Source: Caenispirillum salinarum AK4
Lineage (GTDB): Bacteria; Pseudomonadota; Alphaproteobacteria; Rhodospirillales; Rhodospirillaceae
DNA length: 64,000 bases
NCBI RefSeq assembly: GCF_000315795.1
Contig: NZ_ANHY01000005.1
Location: forward strand, 1 to 64,000
Direction: 5' to 3'
This document shows positions 1 through 8,603 of this stretch, in pieces (position 1 is the stretch's first letter; the number at the start of each line of letters is the position of its first letter). The notes beneath the pieces are model-generated. The model did not search any database. It had not been told where the DNA came from and was given only the letters and a program-made list of their open reading frames with translations. Both the position numbers and the translations under genes were made by a program.

Positions 1-43
1 CGGCGTGACAGGCCGGCACTCTAACCAACTGAGCTACACCCGC
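1..43 (-). tRNA. tRNA-Asp (GTC), 3' part cut by the window edge
   Basis: Read on the minus strand, the gene begins GCGGGTGTAGCTCAGTTGG, with a normal D arm, then a CCGGC anticodon stem and the loop CTGTCAC, giving anticodon GTC. The start of the matching GCCGG strand is visible before the window ends, so the variable loop, T arm and acceptor 3' strand lie outside. The sequence reads as a typical bacterial tRNA-Asp. Confidence 0.93.
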
Positions 44-62
44 AACTCCCGTGGAGGGCGGC

Positions 63-91
63 CTTATAACAAGGCCTTCAGAGCCGTGCAA
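63..91 (-). promoter_or_regulatory. Sigma-70-type promoter of the tRNA-Asp gene
   Basis: On the minus strand a TTGCAC -35 element (91-86) is followed after 17 bases by TATAAG (68-63). Transcription would start about 12 bases before the tRNA 5' end at 43, the expected spacing for a stable-RNA promoter. Confidence 0.6.
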
Positions 92-460
92 GAGGAATTT
101 GACATCGCCCCCGACATCGCGTCATCGCGCTGTCACATCCCCTTGCGGGCGGGCGAAGACTTATGGGGCCGACTGCGATTTGTCAATGCGTTTCGCCGCC
201 GCCCCGTGCTTCCATCACCATGTTGCAGCATCCTCCGTGGTGCGGGTCGTGGCGCGCCTGCCCGGCCCGACGCAATCTCCCAGACTGGGCCGGCCGCCGC
301 CGCTTGCGCGCGACCGGCTCTTTTTTTGTGCCGGATCCTTCGGCGTGCGACTTTCGTCCGAATCGCTCTTGAAAACACTCGACCTTGGCGCTAGGTGACG
401 GACGCCCGGTCTTCGCAGCGCACAACAGCGCCCCGGCGGGCGAAAAATCCACAAGAAAAC
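92..460. other. Intergenic stretch without a recognisable gene
   Basis: No reading frame here has a ribosome binding site plus a protein-like composition. A second minus-strand TTGACA element lies at 186-181 with a poor -10 partner and could be a weak upstream promoter for tRNA-Asp. Nothing else was seen. Confidence 0.5.
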
Positions 461-472
461 TCGGAGATTGTG

Positions 473-691
473 ATGCGCTTCCTCCCCCTCGTCCTGGTTG
501 GTTTCATGGCTGCCCCCGTTTTCATCTGGGCACTGGTGGAAACCCTGCTGGTCCAGGGCACGTCCGGCAAGATGTTCGGCTTCGAGAGCGGCCCGACGGT
601 GGCCGTGCTGATCGGCTTCGGCATCGTGGCGCTGGGCCTGCTGGGCACCTGGATGATGCGCTTCATCGCGCGCGACGAGGGTCGAGCCTGA
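473..691 (+). CDS. Small two-helix membrane protein, unknown function
   Basis: This 72-residue protein has two hydrophobic segments, roughly residues 1-23 (MRFLPLVLVGFMAAPVFIWA) and 39-62, with a short loop between and a charged C-terminus (ARDEGRA). An in-frame ATG at 395 exists. The ATG at 473 was chosen because CGGAG sits 6 bases before it and the added N-terminus would be low-complexity and hydrophilic. No family was recognised. It stands alone between the tRNA promoter region and another small gene on the same strand. Confidence 0.7.
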   Translation: MRFLPLVLVGFMAAPVFIWALVETLLVQGTSGKMFGFESGPTVAVLIGFGIVALGLLGTWMMRFIARDEGRA

Positions 692-817
692 GGCGTTTGC
701 GGTTTCCTCGCGTGCCGCGACGGGATAAGGTAGCGGGTGTATCTTGAATTCGATCGCCCGCTGCCTCACTTCATTTGGGCGATTGTTCAAATATCGATCA
801 AGGACGGGAGCCCGCCC

Positions 818-985
818 ATGACCAGCGTGACGACCCTGCTTACCGATCCGCTGACCGCGGCCATTGCCGCCGTGGGCGCTGCGCTCGCCCTGGGCGCCGC
901 CGCCGCGCGGGCGCTCAGGCCGGAACCGAAGCCGATCCCCGTCCGCATCGACGAGCGCCGCCGCCGCGTGCCGCCGCGCGACTGA
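818..985 (+). CDS. Small single-helix membrane protein, unknown function
   Basis: This 55-residue protein carries one Ala/Leu-rich transmembrane segment (about residues 10-34) and then a proline- and arginine-rich tail (RPEPKPIPVRIDERRRR). The ATG at 818 is preceded at 7 bases by GGGAG and was preferred over the upstream ATG at 737, which has no ribosome binding site. A strong terminator follows about 80 bases later, which supports expression. Function cannot be assigned. Confidence 0.6.
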   Translation: MTSVTTLLTDPLTAAIAAVGAALALGAAAARALRPEPKPIPVRIDERRRRVPPRD

Positions 986-1064
986 CGCCACGCGGGTCAC
1001 GCAGAACCGCAATGTCAGGCGCCCTTCGCGGCGCCGCAGTCGGTGATCGCCGCCCTGAACGACC

Positions 1065-1094
1065 AAGGCCGCACCCATGGGATGCGGCCTTTTT
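1065..1094 (+). terminator. Rho-independent terminator
   Basis: A 9-bp stem (AAGGCCGCA / TGCGGCCTT) with a 9-base loop is followed by a run of T on the plus strand. It lies downstream of the small membrane-protein gene ending at 985. Confidence 0.8.
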
Positions 1095-1129
1095 CGCGTG
1101 CGGCGGGCGGGGCGGCCGGACGGCTGCCG

Positions 1130-1330
1130 TCAGGCCACCCGTTCGAAGCGGTCGCGGTCCAGCAGGGCCTCGATGGCCAGCGTGCGGGCATCCACGGGCG
1201 ACCGCAGCGACCGCAGCCTGGCGTGCGGAATGCGCACGCCGTCCTGGTAGACGTATTCCACTTCCCACTCGGCACCCCAGGCGGTGCGTTCCCGGAAACG
1301 CTGCCCCACTTCAACGCTTTGCTTTTTCAT
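1130..1330 (-). CDS. Conserved-looking small protein, unknown function
   Basis: This 66-residue soluble protein begins MKKQSVEVGQRFRERTAWG and contains a WEVEYVYQDG stretch that looks like a short beta-rich fold, then a basic helix ending DRDRFERVA. The motif pattern (VGQRFR, WEVEYV, PHARL) resembles small one-domain proteins common in alphaproteobacteria, but I cannot name the family. It is transcribed divergently from the histidine kinase. The ATG at 1330 was chosen because the upstream in-frame extension is arginine-rich and not protein-like. Confidence 0.7.
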   Translation of the reverse strand: MKKQSVEVGQRFRERTAWGAEWEVEYVYQDGVRIPHARLRSLRSPVDARTLAIEALLDRDRFERVA

Positions 1331-1623
1331 GATCGGTCTCGCTATTCCCACATATGAGACGCCGCCCCCTCGGCGCCGGTGGCAAGTATAGCGCCGCAGC
1401 GCAGCGCGGGGAGCGGTTTTCGCACCGGCGGAACCGGTGTGCCGGCCACTGCGGCAGGCCTGCAACACCTGCCGTGAAAGGGGGGCCAGCGCGATGCCCG
1501 CCATGGCTGCCGGTCATGCCTTTGCTTGCCGCGCGGCCGCCGAACGATCAGAATGCAACGAAAGAATGGACTCCTCCCAAAGGAGTAGGAAAACCGCAGG
1601 CGCATGCCCCGGGGGAAAGACGC

Positions 1624-4600
1624 GTGAGCCCGAACGAGACCGGCCTGGGATCACAGGCATCCCGCGCCCGCCCCGGCCTCTACGCCGGGCCGGCGGTGGA
1701 TGTCGCCGGCCGGGCCAACGAACGGCGCTTCAAGGTGCTGTGGGCGAGCGTGCTGGTCATCGTGCTGGCCGGACTCAGCCTGTCGGCCTACAGCGAGTAC
1801 CGCACGGCCAGCCGCCATGCCGAACGCGCCGTCAGCGACAGCGCACTGGTGCTCAAGCAGCACATGAGCCGCTACTTCGACAGTGCCGACCTCATCATGC
1901 GCCACACGGCCTTCGAGGTCTCGCACCACGGGTGGTCCGACTGGAGCGCCATCGACGCCGAGACGGGCCAAACCGTCAACGAAATGCTCGAACTGGATAC
2001 CATCGCCGCCGACACGGCCTGGGTGGAAAACCTCTGGCTGCTGGACGCCGAGGGCACCGTGCGCCATACCCTGCGCCCCGCGGCGCCGGCCGGACCCGAG
2101 CACGCGGCCCTGGCCGACGCGGCCCGCACCGCGATGGCGGAACCGGGCACGCCTGTTTTCGCCGAACCGGTGACGGGCCGCTTCATGGATTGGCCGTCGT
2201 TTCTGGTCGCCCGCGCCGTGGTGGGTCGCGAGGGCGCGTCGCCGATGGGGGCCGTCGTGCTGTCGGTCGCCGGCGACAGCCTGGCCGACGTGTTCTCGCA
2301 GCAGGTGCTGGGCCCGCGGGGCACCGTCGCGCTGGTGCGCACCGACGGCATGGTGCTGGCGCACTATCCCTCGACTCCGGGCACCTCGGGCTCGGCCCTG
2401 AAAGACGGCCCCCTGCGGCAGGCCGTGCGCACCGGCGTTGAAAGCCTGACCCTGCGCAGCGAGGCCCTGCCCGACGGCCGCGACCGCATCGCCTCCTACG
2501 CCCGCGTCGACGGTCTGCCGCTGGCGGCTGTGGCGACCCATGCCGCCGCCGACCTGCGGGCGCGGCTGCTGTCGGCGCTGTGGCCGCAGTACCTGCTGGC
2601 CGGGCTGATCCTCGCGGGGCTTCTGGGCTTCTATCCCTTCATGATGCGGCGCCTGCGCTTCGAGCGCCGGGCCGCCCGCGACCTGGCGGAGCGCGAGCTT
2701 CTCTTCCGCTCCATCCTCAACAACGTGGGCGTGGGACTGGGCCTGACCGCGGCCGACGGCACGGTCCGCTTCGCCAACACCGTGTTCGACCGCCTGCTGG
2801 GATACGAGCCGGGCGGGCTGACGGGCCGCAACATCGAGGATCTGACCCACCCCGACGACCGCCTGTCGACCATGTACCGCATCTCCCGCATGGAGGCGCT
2901 GGGCCCGGCGGGACTGTCCTATGAAAAGCGCTACCTCCGGCGTGACGGCACGGCGGTGGAGGCGCTGGTGACACTGAGCCTGAAACCGCGCGTCGGCGAA
3001 CAGGAACCGCTGCTGGTCGGGGTCATCCAGGACCTGACGGACCAGCGCGCCCGTGAGAGGGCCATCGCCTTCCAGAACAGCCTGCTGCGCATCCAGCAGG
3101 AGGCTTCGCCCGACGCCCTGCTGGTGACCGATGCCGACGGCCGGCTGCGGTCGTGGAACAGTCGGTTCCGCGCCATGTGGGGGGTGCCCGAGGCGCTGCT
3201 GTCGGCGGGCGACCTGCTGCCCGTGCTGCGCCACATCGCAAGCCACGTCGCCCCCGGCACATCCGAGACCACGGACGACGCGGACCAGGCCGGATGGCTG
3301 CGCCGGGTGCTGACCGACGGCCGCGTCATCGACACCCTGGAAAGCGAACTGCGCGACGGGACTGGCGCGTCCATCGGCCGGGTGTGGTTCTTCCGCGACG
3401 TGTCGGAACGTCTGGCCGCCGAGACCGCCGTGCGCGAGAGCGAGGCCCGCTATCGCGCCCTGGTGGAGCAGTCGCCGGAGGCCATCGTGGTGCACAGCGA
3501 CGACCGCGTGCTGTTCGCCAACTCCGCCGCCCGCACCCTGTTCGGCTACGCCGATCCGGCGGACTGGCCGGCCGAGCCTACCGTCTCGGCCATGGTGGCG
3601 CCGGCAGTGCGCGATCATGTCCGCAGCGCCATCCGCGCCAGCGCCACTGAGTCGTGGAACGGTATTCAGGAGGACCTGCAACGCCGCGACGGCAGCCTGT
3701 TCGATGCCTGGATCATCTCGGCCCCCATCCGCGTCAACGACCAGCCGGCCTCGCAGGCCGTCATCCGTCCGCTGGACGCCGGTCAGGGCGTGCGCGGACG
3801 CCTGATGCAAACGGCCAAGATGGCGACGCTGGGCCAGATGGCGGCCAGCGTCGCGCACGAGCTGAGCCAGCCGCTCAACATCCTTTCCATGGGGCTGGAG
3901 GGCATCCGCCTGCAACAGACCCGCGCCCCCCTGGCGCCCCAGGACCTGGACGCCAGGCTGGAACAGGCCACCCGCCAGTGCGGCCGCATGGCCGAGATCA
4001 TCGACCATATCCGGGTCTTCAGCCGCTCCAGCAAGGGCCGGCACGTGCGCTTCGACGCCGCCGGGCCGTTGCGCGGAGCCGCCGACATGATGCGCCCGGT
4101 CTTCGAGCGCGAAGAGATCGAACTCGTCATCGACCTGCCGACCCAATTGGGTGTGGTGGAAGGCAGCCCGCTGGACCTGGAACAGGTGGTCATCAACCTG
4201 CTCAAGAACGCCTTCGATGCGCTCCAGGAATCACGCCAGCGCCTGGCCGCCGAACGGCCGGCGGACTGGCGCCCCCGCGTGACCGTGATCGGCCATCCCG
4301 AACCGGAGTCGCGCCGCATCTGCGTGGAAGTCGCCGATACCGGGCCCGGCATCCCCCACGCGCTGCTGGACGACATCTTCGAGCCCTTCTTCACCACCAA
4401 GACGGAGGGCCTGGGCACCGGCCTCGGCCTGTCCATCAGCATGTCGACCATTTCCCGCATGGGCGGCACCCTGCGGCCGGCCAACCGTGACGGCGCCGTG
4501 TTCACCATCCGCCTGCCGCTGAGCGGGGACCACCGCCCCGGCGCCGAGACACCGGCCACTGCCGCAAGCACGCCGTCACCGGCCGTCGTGCTGCCCGATG

Positions 4601-5013
4601 CGGGCGGCCTCTCCGCCGCGTCTGCGGCCGGGCCGACCGGCCATGTTCTGCTGATGGAGCCCGAGGACGCCACCCGCCAGACGCTGGCCGTGATCCTCAT
4701 CGAGCGCGGTTTCCGGGTCACCACCGCCGCTTCCGCACCGGAAGCCGAGGGCAAGGCGCGGCTGGACCCGCCGCAGGTGCTGCTGGCCGCCCTGCCTCCG
4801 GCGGCGCACGGTGACGGCGTGACCGACCTGCTGCACCGCCTGAGACACCGCAATCCCGCGCTCGCGGCGGTTCTGCTGGCGGGCGAGGGGACGGCAGAGG
4901 ATGCGGCCGCCGCCCTGCCCGGCGTGACGGCGGTGCTCGACCGCCCTGTGGCGGGGGCCCGGCTGCTGTCCGCCCTGCACGCGGCATTGGCGACGGAGGC
5001 GGGCGCGTCCTGA
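1624..5013 (+). CDS. Membrane sensor histidine kinase with three PAS domains and a degenerate receiver
   Basis: About 1129 residues starting at GTG 1624, 8 bases after GGGGGA. A first membrane helix (about 37-56) and a second (about 318-337) flank a periplasmic sensor region of the Cache/PDC type. Three PAS segments start near residues 359, 488 and 605. The kinase core has the H-box HELSQPLN with the phospho-accepting His at about 745, N-box NLLKNAFDAL, G1 DTGPGIP, F-box FEPFFTTK and G2 GTGLGLS. The H-box type (HELxQPL) resembles DctB/FixL-like kinases. The last 125 residues look like a receiver but have LLAALP where the phospho-accepting Asp should be, so it is probably a non-phosphorylated pseudo-receiver. 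Signal and partner regulator are unknown. It is not CckA, whose H-box differs. Confidence 0.9.
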   Translation: MSPNETGLGSQASRARPGLYAGPAVDVAGRANERRFKVLWASVLVIVLAGLSLSAYSEYRTASRHAERAVSDSALVLKQHMSRYFDSADLIMRHTAFEVSHHGWSDWSAIDAETGQTVNEMLELDTIAADTAWVENLWLLDAEGTVRHTLRPAAPAGPEHAALADAARTAMAEPGTPVFAEPVTGRFMDWPSFLVARAVVGREGASPMGAVVLSVAGDSLADVFSQQVLGPRGTVALVRTDGMVLAHYPSTPGTSGSALKDGPLRQAVRTGVESLTLRSEALPDGRDRIASYARVDGLPLAAVATHAAADLRARLLSALWPQYLLAGLILAGLLGFYPFMMRRLRFERRAARDLAERELLFRSILNNVGVGLGLTAADGTVRFANTVFDRLLGYEPGGLTGRNIEDLTHPDDRLSTMYRISRMEALGPAGLSYEKRYLRRDGTAVEALVTLSLKPRVGEQEPLLVGVIQDLTDQRARERAIAFQNSLLRIQQEASPDALLVTDADGRLRSWNSRFRAMWGVPEALLSAGDLLPVLRHIASHVAPGTSETTDDADQAGWLRRVLTDGRVIDTLESELRDGTGASIGRVWFFRDVSERLAAETAVRESEARYRALVEQSPEAIVVHSDDRVLFANSAARTLFGYADPADWPAEPTVSAMVAPAVRDHVRSAIRASATESWNGIQEDLQRRDGSLFDAWIISAPIRVNDQPASQAVIRPLDAGQGVRGRLMQTAKMATLGQMAASVAHELSQPLNILSMGLEGIRLQQTRAPLAPQDLDARLEQATRQCGRMAEIIDHIRVFSRSSKGRHVRFDAAGPLRGAADMMRPVFEREEIELVIDLPTQLGVVEGSPLDLEQVVINLLKNAFDALQESRQRLAAERPADWRPRVTVIGHPEPESRRICVEVADTGPGIPHALLDDIFEPFFTTKTEGLGTGLGLSISMSTISRMGGTLRPANRDGAVFTIRLPLSGDHRPGAETPATAASTPSPAVVLPDAGGLSAASAAGPTGHVLLMEPEDATRQTLAVILIERGFRVTTAASAPEAEGKARLDPPQVLLAALPPAAHGDGVTDLLHRLRHRNPALAAVLLAGEGTAEDAAAALPGVTAVLDRPVAGARLLSALHAALATEAGAS

Positions 5014-5080
5014 AGCCCGGACATCCGGCGCCGCCGGCCGTGCGTATCGCCAGCGACGCCACAACAGACCGGGAGCCGTC

Positions 5081-5782
5081 ATGCAATCCTTTCCCACCGG
5101 CGGTGTCGCCGCCGTCTTCGGCGCCTCGGGTGGCCTGGGCCGCGCCTTCGTGGCGCATCTCGAAGCCTCGGGCGCCTTTGATCACGTCTTCGCCTTCTCG
5201 CGCGCCGGCACGCCGCCGGTGGACGTGACCGACGAGCCCGCCGTCGCCGCCGCCGTGCAAATGGCAGCCGAGGCGGGACCGCTTCGGCTGGTGGTCAACG
5301 CCAGCGGCTTCCTGCACGACGGGCGGTTCGGGCCGGAGAAAAGCTGGCGCGCCATCGAGCCGGCGCACATGGCCCGCGCCTTCGCCGTCAACGCCATCGG
5401 CCCGGCGCTGATCCTGAAACACGCCCTGCCGGCCCTGCCGCGCAAGGGAAAGGCCGTCGCCGCCACGCTGTCGGCCAAGGTGGGCTCCATCGGCGACAAC
5501 CACCTGGGCGGCTGGCACAGCTACCGCGCGTCGAAGGCCGCCCAGAACCAGATCGTGCGCACCATGGCGATCGAGTTGGGCCGCAAGCGCCCGGAGGCCG
5601 CCGCGGTTGCGCTGCACCCCGGCACCACCGACACAGCCCTGTCCGCGCCGTTCGGCAAGGCGGGCCTGACGGTGCGGACGCCGGAGGAGGCCGTGGCGCG
5701 GTTGGCGGCGGTGATCGACCGGCTTACGCCCGACGACAACGGCGCCTTTCTCTCCCACGACGGCAGCCGACTGCCCTGGTAA
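5081..5782 (+). CDS. SDR-family oxidoreductase (CsgA-like short-chain dehydrogenase)
   Basis: This 233-residue protein has a Rossmann fold. The nucleotide-binding loop is GASGGLG near the N-terminus, the NNAG-type motif is NASG, the catalytic Ser lies in LSAKVGS, and the Tyr/Lys pair is YRASK. GGGAG precedes the ATG. The short length and the C-terminal LPW end resemble the CsgA/C-factor subgroup of SDRs. The gene at 56141-56821 is a related SDR with the same kind of ending. Substrate is unknown. It stands 67 bases downstream of the histidine kinase and may be co-transcribed. Confidence 0.85.
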   Translation: MQSFPTGGVAAVFGASGGLGRAFVAHLEASGAFDHVFAFSRAGTPPVDVTDEPAVAAAVQMAAEAGPLRLVVNASGFLHDGRFGPEKSWRAIEPAHMARAFAVNAIGPALILKHALPALPRKGKAVAATLSAKVGSIGDNHLGGWHSYRASKAAQNQIVRTMAIELGRKRPEAAAVALHPGTTDTALSAPFGKAGLTVRTPEEAVARLAAVIDRLTPDDNGAFLSHDGSRLPW

Positions 5783-5855
5783 CACCGCCTGAACCCGAGT
5801 ACAGTCGTCGGATAAATCAAGAAAGTCTCATAAACGACCTCGGGAGGCGTCATCC

Positions 5856-6776
5856 ATGAATTTCAAGTGGTTCTGCGGCGCGGGCACGGCCCTCGCGCTA
5901 TCCCTCGGGTTGGCGGCCCAGGCCCAGGCGGCGGAGCAGCATCTGCAGATCGAGCTGGCCGGGCTGACCCTCAACGGCTACCTGACCACGCCCGACGACA
6001 CCGAAGGCGTGCCCGACCGGGTGCTGCTGATGACGCACGGCACGCTGGCGCACGGCGAAATGTCCATCATGGAGAACCTGCAGGCGGCGCTCGCCGAGCG
6101 GGGCATCGCGACGCTGGCGCACACCCTGTCGCTGTCGGTGGACGACCGCACAGGCATGGTGGACTGCGGCATGACGCACACCCACAAGGACAGCGACGCC
6201 ATGGCCGAGATCGGCACCTGGCTCGCCTGGCTGAAGGATCACGGCGCGACCGCCGTGCCCATGCTCGGCCACTCGCGCGGCGGCAATCAGGTGGCACGCT
6301 TCGCCGCCGCCGAGGATGATCCGGCGCTGACCCGCCTCGTGCTCATGGCCCCGGGCACCTGGCGCGAGGGCGAGGACGCCACGGCCTACACCGACCGCTT
6401 CGGCGCCGACCTGGACACGCTGTATCAGGAAGCCAAAGCGCTGGTCGACGAGGGCAAGGGCGACACGGTGATCGAGGTTCCGGGCTTCGTCTACTGCCAG
6501 GACGCCAAGGTGACGGCGGCGTCCTTTGTCGACTACTACGCGCCCAACCCCGACCGCGACACACCGGCGGTGCTGAAGGGCGTCGAGGAACCCACCCTGA
6601 TCATCGTGGGCGGAGCGGACACGGTGGTGCCCGACCTGCCCGCCAGGCTGGAGGAGACCGGCATCGCCGACAAGGAGACCGTGGAGGTCGCCGTGGTCGA
6701 CGGCGCCGACCACATGTTCCTGGACTTCTTCACCGAAGACGCCGCCGACGCCATCGAGGCTTTCCTGGCCGAGTAG
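5856..6776 (+). CDS. Exported alpha/beta hydrolase
   Basis: 306 residues with a Sec signal peptide (hydrophobic stretch about 7-22, likely cleavage after AQA at about 25). An alpha/beta hydrolase fold follows: oxyanion region MTHGTLAHG, nucleophile elbow GHSRGG (Ser140), and a late His in DGADHMF (His286). The acid residue is probably the Asp in GGADTVVPD. CGGGAGG precedes the start. The substrate cannot be told from sequence; esterase or lipase-like activity in the periplasm is the family expectation. A very strong terminator follows. Confidence 0.85.
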   Translation: MNFKWFCGAGTALALSLGLAAQAQAAEQHLQIELAGLTLNGYLTTPDDTEGVPDRVLLMTHGTLAHGEMSIMENLQAALAERGIATLAHTLSLSVDDRTGMVDCGMTHTHKDSDAMAEIGTWLAWLKDHGATAVPMLGHSRGGNQVARFAAAEDDPALTRLVLMAPGTWREGEDATAYTDRFGADLDTLYQEAKALVDEGKGDTVIEVPGFVYCQDAKVTAASFVDYYAPNPDRDTPAVLKGVEEPTLIIVGGADTVVPDLPARLEETGIADKETVEVAVVDGADHMFLDFFTEDAADAIEAFLAE

Positions 6777-6804
6777 GCCGGACGGCAGACTTTTTTCCGC
6801 GGAG

Positions 6805-6834
6805 GGCGGGCCGGACGATCCGGCCCGCCTTTTT
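6805..6834 (+). terminator. Rho-independent terminator
   Basis: A perfect 11-bp stem GGCGGGCCGGA / TCCGGCCCGCC with the 3-base loop CGA is followed by five T. It ends the alpha/beta hydrolase transcript and isolates it from the TetR gene. Confidence 0.93.
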
Positions 6835-6910
6835 CGTGCGTAACTGAATTGACAGCGGGCGGCGCTCGCCCTACCGTCCAGACGGTACGAATTTTGCCGC
6901 GAGCGGTGCC

Positions 6911-7492
6911 ATGTCTACTTCCCCCGCCCCATCCTCCGATGCCAAGCGCCCCCTGCGCGAGCGGGTGCTCGACGCCGCCGAGCGCGTGGTTTCCCGCGAC
7001 GGCGCCGCGCATCTGACGCTGGATGCCGTGGTGGCCGAGGCCGGCGTCAGCAAGGGTGGCATGCTCTATCACTTCCGCAGCAAGGAGGCCCTGCTGCAAG
7101 GGCTGCTGGCGCGTACGCTGGAGCGACACATGGCGCGGGTCGCGGACCTGCGGGCCGCCCTGCCGGCCAACGCCGCCCACGGCGCCGGCCGCGCCCATCT
7201 TGCCGCCTGCATCGAGCGTCAACCGGTGGAGCGGGAGTTCGGCCTGACGCTCATCGCCGCCGCGGCCCACAACCCCGACCTGCTGGCCCCGGGGCGCACG
7301 GTGCTGGCCGAGACATCCGCCGCCGTGCGCGACCTGGAGGCCGAGGTTCCCACCGCGCGGCTACTGTGGCTGTCCATGCACGGGCTGCACTTCCTGGACA
7401 TCCTGGGCATCTCGCCGCTGTCCGACGACGAAAAGACCGAGTTGCGCGCGCAGGCGCACCGCATCCTGACCAAGACGGGAGACCCCCGATGA
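6911..7492 (+). CDS. TetR/AcrR-family repressor of the adjacent efflux operon
   Basis: 193 residues. The N-terminal TetR DNA-binding domain (about residues 14-60) includes the helix-turn-helix AEAGVSKGGMLYHFRSKEAL, and the C-terminal ligand domain ends with a WLSMHGLHFLDILG helix. Its stop codon overlaps the ATG of the adaptor gene (ATGA at 7489), so the regulator is the first gene of the operon and probably autoregulates it. This arrangement is typical of TetR-RND efflux loci. The inducer is unknown. Confidence 0.92.
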   Translation: MSTSPAPSSDAKRPLRERVLDAAERVVSRDGAAHLTLDAVVAEAGVSKGGMLYHFRSKEALLQGLLARTLERHMARVADLRAALPANAAHGAGRAHLAACIERQPVEREFGLTLIAAAAHNPDLLAPGRTVLAETSAAVRDLEAEVPTARLLWLSMHGLHFLDILGISPLSDDEKTELRAQAHRILTKTGDPR

Positions 7493-8583
7493 CCGCCCTT
7501 CCCCGCCGTCTTTCCGCTGCCGCAGTGCTGCTGCTGTCGGGCCTTGCGCTTGCCGCCTGCGACGATGCCGCCGGCCAGGACGGGGACGCCGCCCGAACCC
7601 TGGAACCAGACGTCCGCCCCGTGCGCGTCATGACGGTCGAGCCCGGCGCGGCCACCGACATCCGCCGCTTCCCGGCGCGGGTGGAGGCGGCGCAGACATC
7701 CACCGTTTCCTTCCAGGTGCCGGGCAAGATCGCGGAATTTCCCGTCCGCGAAGGCGAAACGGTGGAGGAAGGCGCCCTGATCGCCGCCCTGGACGCCACC
7801 GACTACGAACTGGCCCTGCGCGAGGCCCGCGTCCGGGCCGACCAGTTGCGCAAGGAACTGGAGCGCAAGCGCGCCCTGCGCGAGGACGGACACGTTTCCC
7901 AGGCCACGCTCGACGATGCCCGCGCCGCTTACGAACTGGCGCGGGTCGCCGTCGACCGGGCGGAGCAGAACCTGGACTACGCCCGTATCGAGGCGCCCTT
8001 CAAGGCCCTGGTGGCCGAACGCCTGGTGGACCGATTCACCAATGTGCAGGCGGGCGCGCCCGTGGCCCTGTTGCAGGACATCTCGACGCTGGACGTGGAA
8101 GTCAGCGTGCCCGAGATCACCATGGGCCGCACCCGTCAGGAGGATCTGGTGTCTGTCACCGCCTCCCTCTCCGCACGGCCGGAGCGGGAGTTTCCGCTGA
8201 CCATCAAGGAATGGGCCACCGAACCCGATCCCAGCACGCGGGCCTACAGGGTCACCTTCTCCATGGAAAACCCCGAGGACATCGGGGTGCTGCCCGGCAT
8301 GTCGGCGACCGTGGAGGTCGCCATCGCCGATGCGGGGGCAGGCGCGCTGGTGGTGCCCGCCGGGGCCGTGGATGCCGGGCCGCAGGGCGATTTCCGCGTC
8401 TGGGTCCTGGACGAGGAGAGCAACACCGTTCACCCGCAGCCGGTCAAGGTGGGCTCGCTCGCCGACGGCCGCCTGGAGGTGCTGGAGGGCCTTGAGGGTG
8501 GCGAGACCATCGTCTCCGCCGGGGCCGGCTTCCTGTCGGAGGGGCAGAAGGTGCGCCCCGTCGACGCCCGCCCGGCGCGCTGA
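7489..8583 (+). CDS. RND efflux periplasmic adaptor (membrane fusion lipoprotein)
   Basis: 364 residues. The signal peptide ends in a lipobox (LAAC, Cys about 24). Asp follows the Cys, which in enterobacteria is the signal for inner-membrane retention and suits an AcrA-type adaptor. The lipoyl/barrel-sandwich half (VSFQVPGKIAEFPVREGETV) is followed by an alpha-hairpin of heptad-like character, the second lipoyl half (YARIEAPFKALVAERLVD) and the beta-barrel/membrane-proximal domains. It begins at ATGA, overlapping the TetR stop, and precedes the RND pump gene by 20 bases. Confidence 0.93.
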   Translation: MTALPRRLSAAAVLLLSGLALAACDDAAGQDGDAARTLEPDVRPVRVMTVEPGAATDIRRFPARVEAAQTSTVSFQVPGKIAEFPVREGETVEEGALIAALDATDYELALREARVRADQLRKELERKRALREDGHVSQATLDDARAAYELARVAVDRAEQNLDYARIEAPFKALVAERLVDRFTNVQAGAPVALLQDISTLDVEVSVPEITMGRTRQEDLVSVTASLSARPEREFPLTIKEWATEPDPSTRAYRVTFSMENPEDIGVLPGMSATVEVAIADAGAGALVVPAGAVDAGPQGDFRVWVLDEESNTVHPQPVKVGSLADGRLEVLEGLEGGETIVSAGAGFLSEGQKVRPVDARPAR

Positions 8584-8603
8584 GACGGGGAGCTTGGGAC
8601 GTC

